From positions 248,001 to 312,000 of the forward strand of contig NZ_JAWCUD010000001.1 in NCBI RefSeq assembly GCF_032461945.1: DNA of 64,000 bases. The letters are read 5' to 3'. The position numbers were made by a program, and so were the translations under genes. A model generated the notes under the pieces. That model searched no databases and was not told where the DNA came from. It was given only the letters and a program-made list of their open reading frames with translations. The first letter of the stretch is position 1. Each line of letters begins with the position of its first letter. Source of the stretch: Paenibacillus_E violae (GTDB lineage Bacteria; Bacillota; Bacilli; Paenibacillales; NBRC-103111). Shown piece by piece: positions 1 through 10,200 of the stretch.

Positions 1-1869
1 CCATCCGTTTTCAAAAAGGTACGAGAAGCGCTGCCTAACAAGAAAATGGTCGCTTTCGCGCAGTGGAAAAACATTTTGGACGGACATATTGAGCCTTCTG
101 TGGGCGTTGAAATTGGAACAGGAAACGATGAAGCGGATGCAGCAGCTTTCGCGCAGTATGTGGCAAGCGGTAAAGCGCTCGATACATCGCTTATGTTCAT
201 CCAATTTGACGATATGGACCATGCGGGACACGGTATTGGCTTCTACACAAAGCAATATTATGAGCAGCTGACGAAGACGGATCTGAACGTAGGCACAGTT
301 GTCAACGCTCTGCGGGATAAAAACTTGCTGGATGACACCTTGATTGTCATGCTGCCGGATCACGGCGGGGGCACAGAGAACGCCAATACGACACTGGGAA
401 GCGCGACTTCACATGGACAGGATTCACCACTCGCGACAACGATTTTCTTTGCGGCAAACGGAAGAACGGTGGCAACCGATGTGGGCAAGGAGAAAATTTT
501 GCAAGGTGGAACGACCAAAGATTTGGCTGCCACGGTATTGAAGGGGCTGGGCATTAACAGTACCATTGGTGATTCACAAGGGATTAACGGCATGTTCGTC
601 GCACAAAAAGATCAGAACAAAGCGGATGCGCCTAATTTACAGCTGACGAAAGTGGTAGCTCCAACAACGCAGCAGCTTAAGTATTATGAGTTGGCTGTCA
701 GCAATACGGCGTCCCCTGCTAAGGCAATGGACATTGTCGTTGCGACGAACGGACTGAACGTAACGGCGGTAGAATCCGTTCAAGAAGGTGTGAAGGTGAT
801 TCGTAGCGATTCCGCTAATGGACGAACAAAAGTCGTGCTCAGCGCAGAAAACGGCATTACACCGGATGCAGCTTTGTTGAAGATCCAAGCGACAGCACAA
901 GATGAGTCTGCCACCGCTTCATTGGAAACAGCCGTTGTTGCCAACGCTCTGGGTCAAGAAGCGCTCCCGAATTTGAAAAGTGCTGTGCGCGAGGATACAA
1001 CGGTGCAGATTCCTGTCACGGGATTGCAGCTTGATAAGTCTGTGGCAACGGTCAAACAAGGGCAGACGACAGCGTTGACGGCTACGATAAAGCCAGCAGA
1101 TGCGAGCAATAAGAGCGTCACATGGAGCAGCAGCAATACATCGATAGCGAGCGTGGAGAATCAAGCGGGTAAGGGATTTGTAACCGGAATAAAACCAGGG
1201 ACGGTGACGATTACAGCCACGAGCGTTGACGGCGGTTATCAGGCGACAAGCCAAGTGACTGTGGAAGCAGGCGTACCTTCCAGTGCGGAAACGACGCTCA
1301 GCAGTGTTTCCTCTGTCACGCCAGGCAGTGAATTCGTTGTTCGTTTAGGCTTGAACAATGTGACGAGTCAAGTTTATGCCGAAGATTTCGTGATAAATTA
1401 TGAGGATAGCTTGTTGGATTTCGTGTCAGCGAAGTCGGTGAAAGATAAAGTAAGCCTTGTCGTTACGAAGAACACGTCAGGTAAGTTACGTCTTATTTTA
1501 GCTAGCGAAGGGGCAGGGAACGCGATTACGGGGGAGACACCGCTGGTCGAAGTAACTTTCCGAGCAAAGTCGATCTCGCAGTCGGCATCAGCTGCGATCA
1601 CAGTAGCAAGCGCTATGCTCGCTGACAGCACAGGAACGGAAACAGCAGCAACCGTATCGTCCGTTGGAGTGAATATAACGGTGGGCACTCCAGGTGATAT
1701 TAACCATGATGGTAAAGTAAGTATTGGTGACCTTGCTTTTGCAGCTGCGAATTATGGTAAAACAACAGCAAGCGCAGATTGGCAGGATGTGAAGGCAGCA
1801 GATGTGAGTGGCAATGGCGTCATTGACATCGATGACCTCGCAGCGATTGCAACGAAAATCATCCAATAA
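1..1869 (+). CDS. Secreted alkaline-phosphatase-superfamily enzyme with Big2, cohesin and dockerin domains (5' partial)
   Basis: The reading frame is open from base 1, so the N-terminus, including any signal peptide and the catalytic Ser/Thr/Cys, lies outside the window; the first internal ATG is at 46. The visible catalytic part has metal-ligand motifs typical of the alkaline phosphatase/phosphodiesterase/sulfatase superfamily: FDDMDHAGHG near 208-237 and LPDHGGG near 352-372. A bacterial Ig-like Big2 domain follows at about 1015-1260 (KSVTWSSSNTSIASV). Then come a cohesin domain at about 1285-1680 and a C-terminal dockerin at about 1690-1866 with two calcium loops (DINHDGKVSIGD, DVSGNGVIDIDD). 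The substrate could be a phosphate mono- or diester or a sulfate ester; this cannot be settled without the missing N-terminus. It has its own terminator and precedes two other cohesin-dockerin enzymes. Confidence 0.85.
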   Translation, partial: PSVFKKVREALPNKKMVAFAQWKNILDGHIEPSVGVEIGTGNDEADAAAFAQYVASGKALDTSLMFIQFDDMDHAGHGIGFYTKQYYEQLTKTDLNVGTVVNALRDKNLLDDTLIVMLPDHGGGTENANTTLGSATSHGQDSPLATTIFFAANGRTVATDVGKEKILQGGTTKDLAATVLKGLGINSTIGDSQGINGMFVAQKDQNKADAPNLQLTKVVAPTTQQLKYYELAVSNTASPAKAMDIVVATNGLNVTAVESVQEGVKVIRSDSANGRTKVVLSAENGITPDAALLKIQATAQDESATASLETAVVANALGQEALPNLKSAVREDTTVQIPVTGLQLDKSVATVKQGQTTALTATIKPADASNKSVTWSSSNTSIASVENQAGKGFVTGIKPGTVTITATSVDGGYQATSQVTVEAGVPSSAETTLSSVSSVTPGSEFVVRLGLNNVTSQVYAEDFVINYEDSLLDFVSAKSVKDKVSLVVTKNTSGKLRLILASEGAGNAITGETPLVEVTFRAKSISQSASAAITVASAMLADSTGTETAATVSSVGVNITVGTPGDINHDGKVSIGDLAFAAANYGKTTASADWQDVKAADVSGNGVIDIDDLAAIATKIIQ

Positions 1870-1881
1870 TTGAACAGGCAG

Positions 1882-1928
1882 AGATTAGAGAAGAGCTTTT
1901 AAGAAGCTTTTCTCTGATCTCCTTTTAC
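1882..1928 (+). terminator. Rho-independent terminator after the phosphatase-type gene
   Basis: A long imperfect hairpin pairs 1882-1898 with 1904-1920 (AGAGAAGAGCTT against AAGCTTTTCTCT) and is followed by a short T-rich tract, CCTTTTA. It sits 13 bases after the stop codon. Confidence 0.7.
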
Positions 1929-2150
1929 CCTCATTTTTAAATGTGCGCGAATGTGTGCAGTTTCCGATACAAAATGTGTCATTGTTCTACAAAAGCTCAT
2001 GTTTGCAGAAAAATTTGTCGAATTTGTTAGGCCAAACAAGTAAAGAAATTAAACGAAATAGTAAAGATAATGCACACGATTTGGACAATACGTACTGTAT
2101 CATATGGAGAAGACAATCGCTTCTCATACGATACAAAGGAGCCGTGAATC

Positions 2151-5100
2151 ATGCACTTTATTAAAACGTTTAAACGCACTGTTTCTCTGGGTGCTGTTGC
2201 GCTTTTGGCCGCCAATGTGGTGAATTTCCCTTTCGCAAGCGGCAGCCAAAAAGCCTATGCGGCAGTCATTCCTTCGCCATCAGCGATACCCACGGTCGTG
2301 AGTACCTATGTGGTTGCTGACAAAGCACAGATTGCGACGCTTGGCGAGCAAGTTCAGTTGAAGGTAATGGCACGCATGAGCAATGGTACGGAAGTAGAGC
2401 TGAAAAAGACGACCGCCTCCAACTCGACAGACCCTGAGCTCAGCAGCGTTCATTATACGTCAACCGTACAAGGTGTAACGATTGATGATGCAACAGGCAT
2501 TTTGACGTACGATGGCTCTGCAGGCAATGTGCCTGTGGATGTTAAAGCGGACATCAAGTATCTGGATGTAAAATATTTTGAAGGTTTTGAAGGCGGGAAT
2601 ATCGGCACCTTTACCTATGACCCGAGTGCCACAACAACGACATCAACGGCGGTAGTAGCCAAAACAGGGGCAGGAATTCCGGCGCATAGCGGCACGTATA
2701 GTGCCAATCGTACTGGACCGACAACGAATACCGTAAGAGTTGATATGGGCGCAGCTCTTAATGGGGTAGTTACGGCATGGTTTTATAATGGATCCACCGG
2801 GGCAGCTTCCCCTTCTGACCAATCTAGAAACAATATCTATGTGGGGACAAAAACTACATCTGGAGGCGTGAATGTATCAGCCGGTCTGCTGATGGGAGAG
2901 CATTGGGACGGTGCCACGGGCTCGGGGACTAAATTTATTACGAGATTGATGAGTTCCTCTTTTTCTCCTACAACTGTAAATCGTGGAACAACGCCAGCCT
3001 GGCATGAGTTCAAATGGGACCTGACTTCGGGCACGGATGCCAAAATGTACATAGACGGGACTTTGGTTGGCACAACGACAGCGGAAACGAAATACCAATA
3101 CGTCGCTCTGCTAGGCAATTGGTTGCCAAATAATGCGGTAACATACTACGACGATATCAAAACGACACAGCTTGGAATCAGTCTCTCGACAACCCTGTCA
3201 ATTCCGGTTACGACCGCTGATTTGGAAGGATTGTCTGTAGCAGGTCAAGGTGGAGCGGCAGCTATTACAACAGATGCAGGTACACTGCAAATGACAGCGG
3301 CTGCAAATCCTGCCGGCGCACCTTCCATGGTGACATGGAAAGTCGAGAATGCAGACGGTACGCCAACGAACAACGCAGAGATTTCGGCTACGGGTTTATT
3401 GACTGCGAAGGGGAATGGGACGGTCAAGGTAACCGCGACTTCCACGGTTAAGCCGGAAATATCTGATAGCGCTTTAATCACAATTACAGGTCAGACAATT
3501 AAAGCAGCAACGATCACGATTCAAGCGCCAGCAGGAGCAACAAGCTTTACAACGCTTGATCCTGTATCGCTTAGCGCTGAAGTCATACCGGTTGGTACGG
3601 CGGATCCAACGGTATCTTGGGCTATCCTGCAAGGAGCGGATGTCGCATCGATTTCGAGCGCGGGCGTTCTAACGCCAGTCAAAGCCGGCACCGTGCAAAT
3701 TCAAGCAACAGCCAATGATCCTAGTGGTGTAAAAAGCAATATTTTGCAGCTCACATTCGATGTCAAAATGACCTCCCTGACGGTGACAGGAGCAGGCGGG
3801 GCAACAGAGATTACTTCGAGATCTGGACAGCTTCAAATGGGAGCGACCGCTCAGCCTGGAGGAGCGCCAACGACCAACGTGGCTTGGACGGTAGAGAATG
3901 GAACAGGAAGTGCTTCGATTAGCAGCACAGGTTTATTGAAAGCCATAGACAATGGTTCCGTGACGGTCAAAGCAACGGCGCAAGACGGCAGCGGTGTCGT
4001 CGGGCAAACGAACATTCAAATTTCGGGTCAAGGAAGCCATACCTTCTATGTCAGCTCCTCCACAGGCGATGACACGAATGATGGATTAAGCGCAGCTGCA
4101 CCATGGAAAACCTTGAATAAAGTCAGCGGCACGACATTTATTCCCGGCGACAAGATTCTGCTCAAAGCAGGCGATTCATGGGACGGTCAATTATGGCCGA
4201 AAGGATCAGGAGCAGAAGGCAACCCGATTGTTATCGATCAATATGGCACAGGTAACAGGCCTCTTATTAACGGGAAGGGAAATAATTTCGATCAAACGAT
4301 TTACAACTCAACCACGACCTACAACTCAGGAGCTGTTTTTCTGAAAAATCAGGAATACTGGGAGCTTAACAATTTAGAAGTAACGAATGATGACAATTTT
4401 GCGGTCGAAAATAACGATTCTGCAGCGCTTAGAGCGGGTATTTTCTTTACCATCGATGCCAATGAAAGCGATCGGGTGTATAACCACATTTATATCCGCA
4501 ACTGTTATGTACATGATATTGACGGCAACAACAATGCTGGACCTAAAGAAAATGGCGGCATTATCGGCGTAGTCAAAGGAACGGCTCCAACAAGCCAAGT
4601 GACTAAGGCTAGATTCAATGATGTGAAGGTTGAAAATAATACAATTCGCAAAGTCGATCGCGTTGCCATTCGTGTAGCGGCTCATGCGAACTATGTAGGC
4701 GATGATTCCTTCTCAACGACAGCCACATTTAAATATGGCAATTGGAACACGGGCTTTTACATTGCCCACAACACGATGGAGGATGTAGGCGGCGACGGGA
4801 TTATTTTACGGGATACGGACGGGGCTGTACTGGAATATAACTATTTGAACAAATTCGGTACGCGGGTTGCGAGCAGCAATGCCATTGCAGGAATTTGGCT
4901 GGCAGTCGCCAAGAATACGCTCATTCAGTATAACGAGGTTACGGGAGGCCCTGCGAATAATCAGGACGGATGCGCCTTTGATTTCGACGAATTCCTGATT
5001 AATACGGTTTATCAATACAATTACAGCCATGACAATCCGATGGGCTTTATGCTCCTGATGGGAACCAATGAAAATGATGTATTGCGCTACAACGTCAGTC

Positions 5101-7184
5101 AGAACGATGGCATCATCTTCAGACACTTTGCTTTTGATGAGAAGACAACGGGCTCTATCTATAATAATGTGTTTTATTATGATGGCAGTAAAAACCAGAT
5201 TATGGGTTCAGGCAACACCGTGAAAAGCGGATATAGCTTTTATAACAATATTTTCTATAACACGAACACGACGACACCTACAAATTGGCTGAACAACAGC
5301 TGGAGCAATGCTTTATTCAGCAACAATGTGTTCTATGAAGCAGGTGGCGTTCATCCTGCCAATGAGCCTAACGATGCCAACAAGGTGACGGCTGAACCTA
5401 AGTTTGTGAATCCAGGCGGTGCAGGAGCAGGGTTGGCATCAGCCAATGCTTACGAGCTGCAACCGGACTCGCCTGCGATTAATGCAGGGATAGCGATGGC
5501 GAATAACGGCGGGAAAGATTATAAAGGCAATTCGTTATACAAAGGGTTCGCGGATATTGGAGCTTTCGAATACCAAGGAGAGACAACGGGAGTGAATCAC
5601 CGTCCTTTGATTTCGAATGCGAAATACAGCGTGAAAGTAGACCGACCAGTTACAGGTAAGCTTTCTGCAAGCGATCCTGATGGCGATCAACTACAATTTT
5701 CAATTGTGAGCAATGGGGCTTTAGGTACGGTTCAACTGTTGAATAGTACGACAGGCGATTTCGTATACACACCTAATCCAGGCGCTACAGGGAACGATAG
5801 CTTCACGTTCAAAGCATCCGATGGCTTGCTTGATTCCAATATTGGAACAGTAACGGTAGCGATTGCGCAGTCGAACCTGCTCCAAAACGGCGGTTTCGAA
5901 GCCGGCACAACAGCACCTCCTCCTGGCTGGACATCGTTCTATGGTACGGGAGCCGCCATCATTAGCGATCCTGCCCATGTACATTCTGGCAGCAATGCCG
6001 TGAAATTCATGAGTAACAATTCTGGCGCTGAACAAGTGGTAAGCGGTTTGACGCCGAATACAAACTATGTAGTCAGAGGTTGGATTAAAGTCATGGATGC
6101 CGGAAATACGCAAAGCATCGGCGTCAAAAATTACGGCGGCAGCCAGATTTCAAAATCAATCGGCACGCTGGAGTATTCAGAAGGTAAAATCATTTTCAAA
6201 ACAGGAGCTGCAAATACATCGGCCAACATTTATTCTTGGAAAAATACGAATGCGAGCAATGATGGAAAAGTAGCGTACATCGACGATTTCTCCCTCGCGT
6301 TATATGAGAGTCCAACAGCAATAAGCTCAGCTGTGAACACCGTGCAAGACGCAGTTTATACCGGCAACTTGTCGGTCAGTCGTTATGATGGGGACGCCCT
6401 GACATATGCGATTGCCGTTAATGGCACGAAAGGGACAGCGGTAATTACGGATCCGGCAACAGGTGCGTTCACGTATACACCGAATCCAGGCGCAACAGGA
6501 ACAGATTCGTTCACGTTCAAAGCAAATGACGGTATAACTGATTCTGAAGAGGCTGTTATAACAGTAAACATTGCGGCATCACCGATGACACTTTCGACAG
6601 AGCTTACGGGAGGAAGCACCGTTCAGTCCGGCGAGTCGTTCATAGTCACATACGGTTTGAGAAGCATAGCAACAGCGGCATTGGCCCAAGATGTGACCGT
6701 TCAATATGATGCCAATGTGATGGAGTTTGTTTCTGCAAAATCCGTGATTGAGGGCGTCACCATTATCGAGCCGATCACGCAATCAGCAGGCAAGCTGCGA
6801 ATGATCATTGTAAGTCAAGGGACAGCTCATGCGGTTAGCGGTAACGCGCAAGTGGCGGAGCTGACTTTCCGAGCGAAAGCTGCCACGCAAAATACGTCCG
6901 GAATCGTCTCGATATCTAAGGCCGTTCTCGGGGATGCACAAGGAGGAGAGGCGGAAGCAGCAGCTTCCAGCTACAGCGTAGCGATTATTGCACCGACTCC
7001 AGGTGTGCCAGGCGACCTCACGAATGATAGGAAAGTGACGATCGGCGATTTGGCTATTGTAGCAGCTAACTATGGCAAAGATACGAACAGCCCGGATTGG
7101 GAGCAAGCGAAAAAAGCAGACGTTGTAGTTAACGGTAAAATCGATATTGACGACCTCGCGTTTGTTGCATCCAAAATAGAGTAA
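2151..7184 (+). CDS. Giant secreted beta-helix protein with Big2, cadherin-like, CBM, cohesin and dockerin domains
   Basis: This 1677-residue protein starts at an ATG with AAAGGAG at 2135-2141 and has a signal peptide of about 38 residues ending in AYAA. Approximate order: a jelly-roll/LamG-like region (140-345); three Big2-like repeats (355-625); a right-handed parallel beta-helix (632-1140), opening with the FYVSSSTGDDTNDGLSAAAP motif common in pectate-lyase-like and poly-uronate-active proteins; a cadherin-like repeat (1150-1236); a CBM4/9-like module (NGGFE, 1241-1383); a second cadherin-like repeat (1386-1473); a cohesin (1478-1613); and a dockerin (1619-1677). The catalytic activity of the helix is unknown; lyase or glycosidase are both possible. 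The first dockerin loop (DLTNDRKVTIGD) has Arg where Gly is usual. The cohesin closely resembles that of the PL8 protein downstream. Confidence 0.9.
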   Translation: MHFIKTFKRTVSLGAVALLAANVVNFPFASGSQKAYAAVIPSPSAIPTVVSTYVVADKAQIATLGEQVQLKVMARMSNGTEVELKKTTASNSTDPELSSVHYTSTVQGVTIDDATGILTYDGSAGNVPVDVKADIKYLDVKYFEGFEGGNIGTFTYDPSATTTTSTAVVAKTGAGIPAHSGTYSANRTGPTTNTVRVDMGAALNGVVTAWFYNGSTGAASPSDQSRNNIYVGTKTTSGGVNVSAGLLMGEHWDGATGSGTKFITRLMSSSFSPTTVNRGTTPAWHEFKWDLTSGTDAKMYIDGTLVGTTTAETKYQYVALLGNWLPNNAVTYYDDIKTTQLGISLSTTLSIPVTTADLEGLSVAGQGGAAAITTDAGTLQMTAAANPAGAPSMVTWKVENADGTPTNNAEISATGLLTAKGNGTVKVTATSTVKPEISDSALITITGQTIKAATITIQAPAGATSFTTLDPVSLSAEVIPVGTADPTVSWAILQGADVASISSAGVLTPVKAGTVQIQATANDPSGVKSNILQLTFDVKMTSLTVTGAGGATEITSRSGQLQMGATAQPGGAPTTNVAWTVENGTGSASISSTGLLKAIDNGSVTVKATAQDGSGVVGQTNIQISGQGSHTFYVSSSTGDDTNDGLSAAAPWKTLNKVSGTTFIPGDKILLKAGDSWDGQLWPKGSGAEGNPIVIDQYGTGNRPLINGKGNNFDQTIYNSTTTYNSGAVFLKNQEYWELNNLEVTNDDNFAVENNDSAALRAGIFFTIDANESDRVYNHIYIRNCYVHDIDGNNNAGPKENGGIIGVVKGTAPTSQVTKARFNDVKVENNTIRKVDRVAIRVAAHANYVGDDSFSTTATFKYGNWNTGFYIAHNTMEDVGGDGIILRDTDGAVLEYNYLNKFGTRVASSNAIAGIWLAVAKNTLIQYNEVTGGPANNQDGCAFDFDEFLINTVYQYNYSHDNPMGFMLLMGTNENDVLRYNVSQNDGIIFRHFAFDEKTTGSIYNNVFYYDGSKNQIMGSGNTVKSGYSFYNNIFYNTNTTTPTNWLNNSWSNALFSNNVFYEAGGVHPANEPNDANKVTAEPKFVNPGGAGAGLASANAYELQPDSPAINAGIAMANNGGKDYKGNSLYKGFADIGAFEYQGETTGVNHRPLISNAKYSVKVDRPVTGKLSASDPDGDQLQFSIVSNGALGTVQLLNSTTGDFVYTPNPGATGNDSFTFKASDGLLDSNIGTVTVAIAQSNLLQNGGFEAGTTAPPPGWTSFYGTGAAIISDPAHVHSGSNAVKFMSNNSGAEQVVSGLTPNTNYVVRGWIKVMDAGNTQSIGVKNYGGSQISKSIGTLEYSEGKIIFKTGAANTSANIYSWKNTNASNDGKVAYIDDFSLALYESPTAISSAVNTVQDAVYTGNLSVSRYDGDALTYAIAVNGTKGTAVITDPATGAFTYTPNPGATGTDSFTFKANDGITDSEEAVITVNIAASPMTLSTELTGGSTVQSGESFIVTYGLRSIATAALAQDVTVQYDANVMEFVSAKSVIEGVTIIEPITQSAGKLRMIIVSQGTAHAVSGNAQVAELTFRAKAATQNTSGIVSISKAVLGDAQGGEAEAAASSYSVAIIAPTPGVPGDLTNDRKVTIGDLAIVAANYGKDTNSPDWEQAKKADVVVNGKIDIDDLAFVASKIE

Positions 7185-7190
7185 TTAATA

Positions 7191-7220
7191 GAAGGGGAGT
7201 CAAGTACTCCCCTCTTTTTT
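7191..7220 (+). terminator. Rho-independent terminator after the beta-helix gene
   Basis: The perfect core GGGGAGT/ACTCCCC (7194-7200 with 7206-7212) is closed by a 5-base loop and followed by a run of T residues at 7215-7220. It separates the beta-helix gene from the PL8 gene. Confidence 0.9.
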
Positions 7221-7282
7221 AGCTTTTCGCCAAAGTGATGTCCAGCTTAATTAACGGAAGGTATCCGTTGAAGGAGGTACGA

Positions 7283-10200
7283 ATGAAACCAAGAATCCGA
7301 TTTCACCTCATTCTTACGCTGCTCGTTCTCATCTATGTCATCCCATTTGCACCACATGCCGCAGCAGCATCCAATCCCACTGACGAATTCGACGCGCTTC
7401 GTGTTAAAATGTTGACCTATTTCACGGGAGGAAACGGGTATGATCCGAATGATCCGGATATTTCCGTGAACATCAAGTTCAAGAGCGATGCCGTAAGCAA
7501 TGAAAATTTGACCGGCTACTGGGACACGATGAATAAAGCGGCGAACAGAAGCTACTTATGGGCTGATTTGCAAAGCACGACGAAATCAAGTGAAGTTTCC
7601 TCACACTATACACGTTTGAATCAAATGGCCATTGCTTATTCGACGATCGGTTCACCTCTATATCACAATGTAAACCTTAAAAATGATATCGTAAGCGGTT
7701 TGGACTGGGCTTATGCCAATCGCTATAAGGAATCCAAAAGCGAATATGACAATTGGTGGGATTGGGAAATCGGCACGCCTCAGCTCGTCAATAGCACGCT
7801 TGTGCTCATGTATGAGGATTTGACGCAGGCTCAAATTGATAATTACATGCGGGCCATTGACCGATTTGTGCCTAATCCCAGCAAACGAACCGCCAGTTCG
7901 GTCGTTGAAACAGGCGCGAACTTACTGGACAAAGCCTATGTGGTGTCTCTTCGCGGCGTTATCGGCAAATCGAGCGCAAAAATTACCCAAGGCCGGGATT
8001 CAATGAGCCCCGCATTTCTTTATGTGAAAAGCGGAGACGGCTTTTATGATGACGGATCGTTTATTCAGCATACGTATGTAGCCTACACAGGCGGATATGG
8101 GGATGTGCTGCTCGGAAGAATGGCGGATCTCATGTACTTATTAAGCGGATCTTCTTGGAGGATTACGGATCCCAACGTGGCTAATGTGTACAGATGGGTC
8201 GAAGAATCTTACAAGCCGCTAATTTATATGGGAGCGAGCATGGATAACCTGAAAGGACGGGGAATCTCACGGCAAAGCGGTAACGATCATACAACGGGCC
8301 GCTCCATTATCCTGAGTATGCTTCGTCTCGCAGAAGGAGCTCCACCCGAACAAGCGCTGAAAATCAAGCGAATGGTCAAGGAATGGATTTCAACGGACAC
8401 AACGTTTGCGAACTATTATACGGGAGCGAGTATGTTTGACATGATCCTGGGCAAAAAGCTGATGAGTGATGGGGCGATTATTCCTCAAGGCAAGCTGGTA
8501 GGCCAGTTCCAATTTCCGGGGATGGATCGTGTCGCCCAGCTTCGTGAACATTTCGGACTGGGCATCAGCATGTTCTCGCCTCGTATTTCGGCCTTTGAAT
8601 ATGGCAACGGTGAAAATATCAAGGGATGGTTTACGGGTGTCGGCATGACGACCTTATACAACAATGATTTGAAACAGTACAGTGACAATTACTGGGCTAC
8701 TGTCAATATGTATCGTCTTCCTGGAACGACAACAGACGGTTCTGGAAGCGGCACACCGGTTGACTGGAAAAACTATGCGAACCCGAACACATGGGTGGGA
8801 GGATCTTCAGTCGACCAACTTTACGGTTCTGCGGGGATGCAGTTCTCGCTTACTCAAAATACGGGAAGCCCTTTGCAAGGAAAGAAATCATGGTTCATGC
8901 TCGGTGATCAAATCGTCGCCGTAGGTTCCGGCATTGCAAGTACAGATACGGCACGTACGGTTGAAACGATTGTTGAGAACCGTAAGTTAAATGGAAGCGG
9001 CGATAATCCGCTACTTGTAGACGGCGTGACCAAAGCAAGTGGCCTTGGATGGTCGGAAACAATAAATAATGCGCATTGGGCGCATTTGGCTGGGAATGTG
9101 CTGGGCTCCGATATCGGTTATTATTTTCCAGGAACAGCATCCATAACTGGATTGCGTGAATCTAGATCTGGTACATGGAAACAAATTAATACAGGAGGAA
9201 ACACGGATCAAGTGACGAATTCTTATCTTAGCCTGGCATTTAATCATGGCAAAGCACCTGCAAATGCGACTTACGCGTATGTCGTGCTGCCAGGTAAGGA
9301 TGCAGTAGTAACGGCAAATTATGCGGCTAATCCGGATATTCAAATTCTGGAGAATTCAGCCGACGCCCATGCAGTGATGGATACAACTTTGCATGCGGTT
9401 GGGGCTAATTTCTGGAATGACGTAACGAAGACCGTATATGCGAACAATGAACCACTGATCACAAGCGACAAGAAGGCATCAGTTACAATGCTGGAAACGG
9501 ATGGAGAAATTCACATCGGGATTTCGGATCCGACGAAAGCGAACACAGGCACGATTCAAGTGGAATTAAACCGCAGCGCAACGGGAGTCCTTTCCCTTGA
9601 TCCTGGGATTACGGTTACCCAACTCAGTCCGACGATCAAGATGAGCGTTCGTACCAACGGGGCTTTCGGTAAGACACTCGCAGCCAAGCTCAGTCTGAAG
9701 ACGCCTTCCAGTACCGAGACGCCTGTCTTGGTCAGTGCCGAAGGTGGCGCTTCGCAAGTTATGTTGTCTTGGACGGGAGTGCAAGGAGCAGCCGGATACC
9801 GAGTGAAGTATGGCACTTCTCCAGGTGTATACACCAAAACGCTCGATGTCACATCGGTAAGTACCACGAATCAAGTTGCCGTTACTGGCTTGGAAACGGG
9901 GAAAACATATTACTTTGCCGTAGCGGCCTATCAGGCATCCGGTGAAAGCGGACTTTCCAATGAGCTATCCGCTACACCGGTTCCGATCGTTACGCTTTTC
10001 CCTGAAGCCGATGTGTATGTCCGTGACGGTTCTTATGCAAGTACGAACTATGGGACGGCAGATAGTCTGGTCACCAAGCAGGATGCTGCAGGATACGCCC
10101 GGCAATCGTACTTGCGATTTGATCTTGTCTCCATCTCAGGCACAATAGCAAGCGCTAAGGTTATGCTCATTCCAGTTGGTGTGAGTATGTCCGGCACAAC

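Noticed and set aside
1943..2164. 73-codon plus-strand frame upstream of the beta-helix gene
   Set aside because: It overlaps the start and ribosome binding site of that gene and has no ribosome site of its own.
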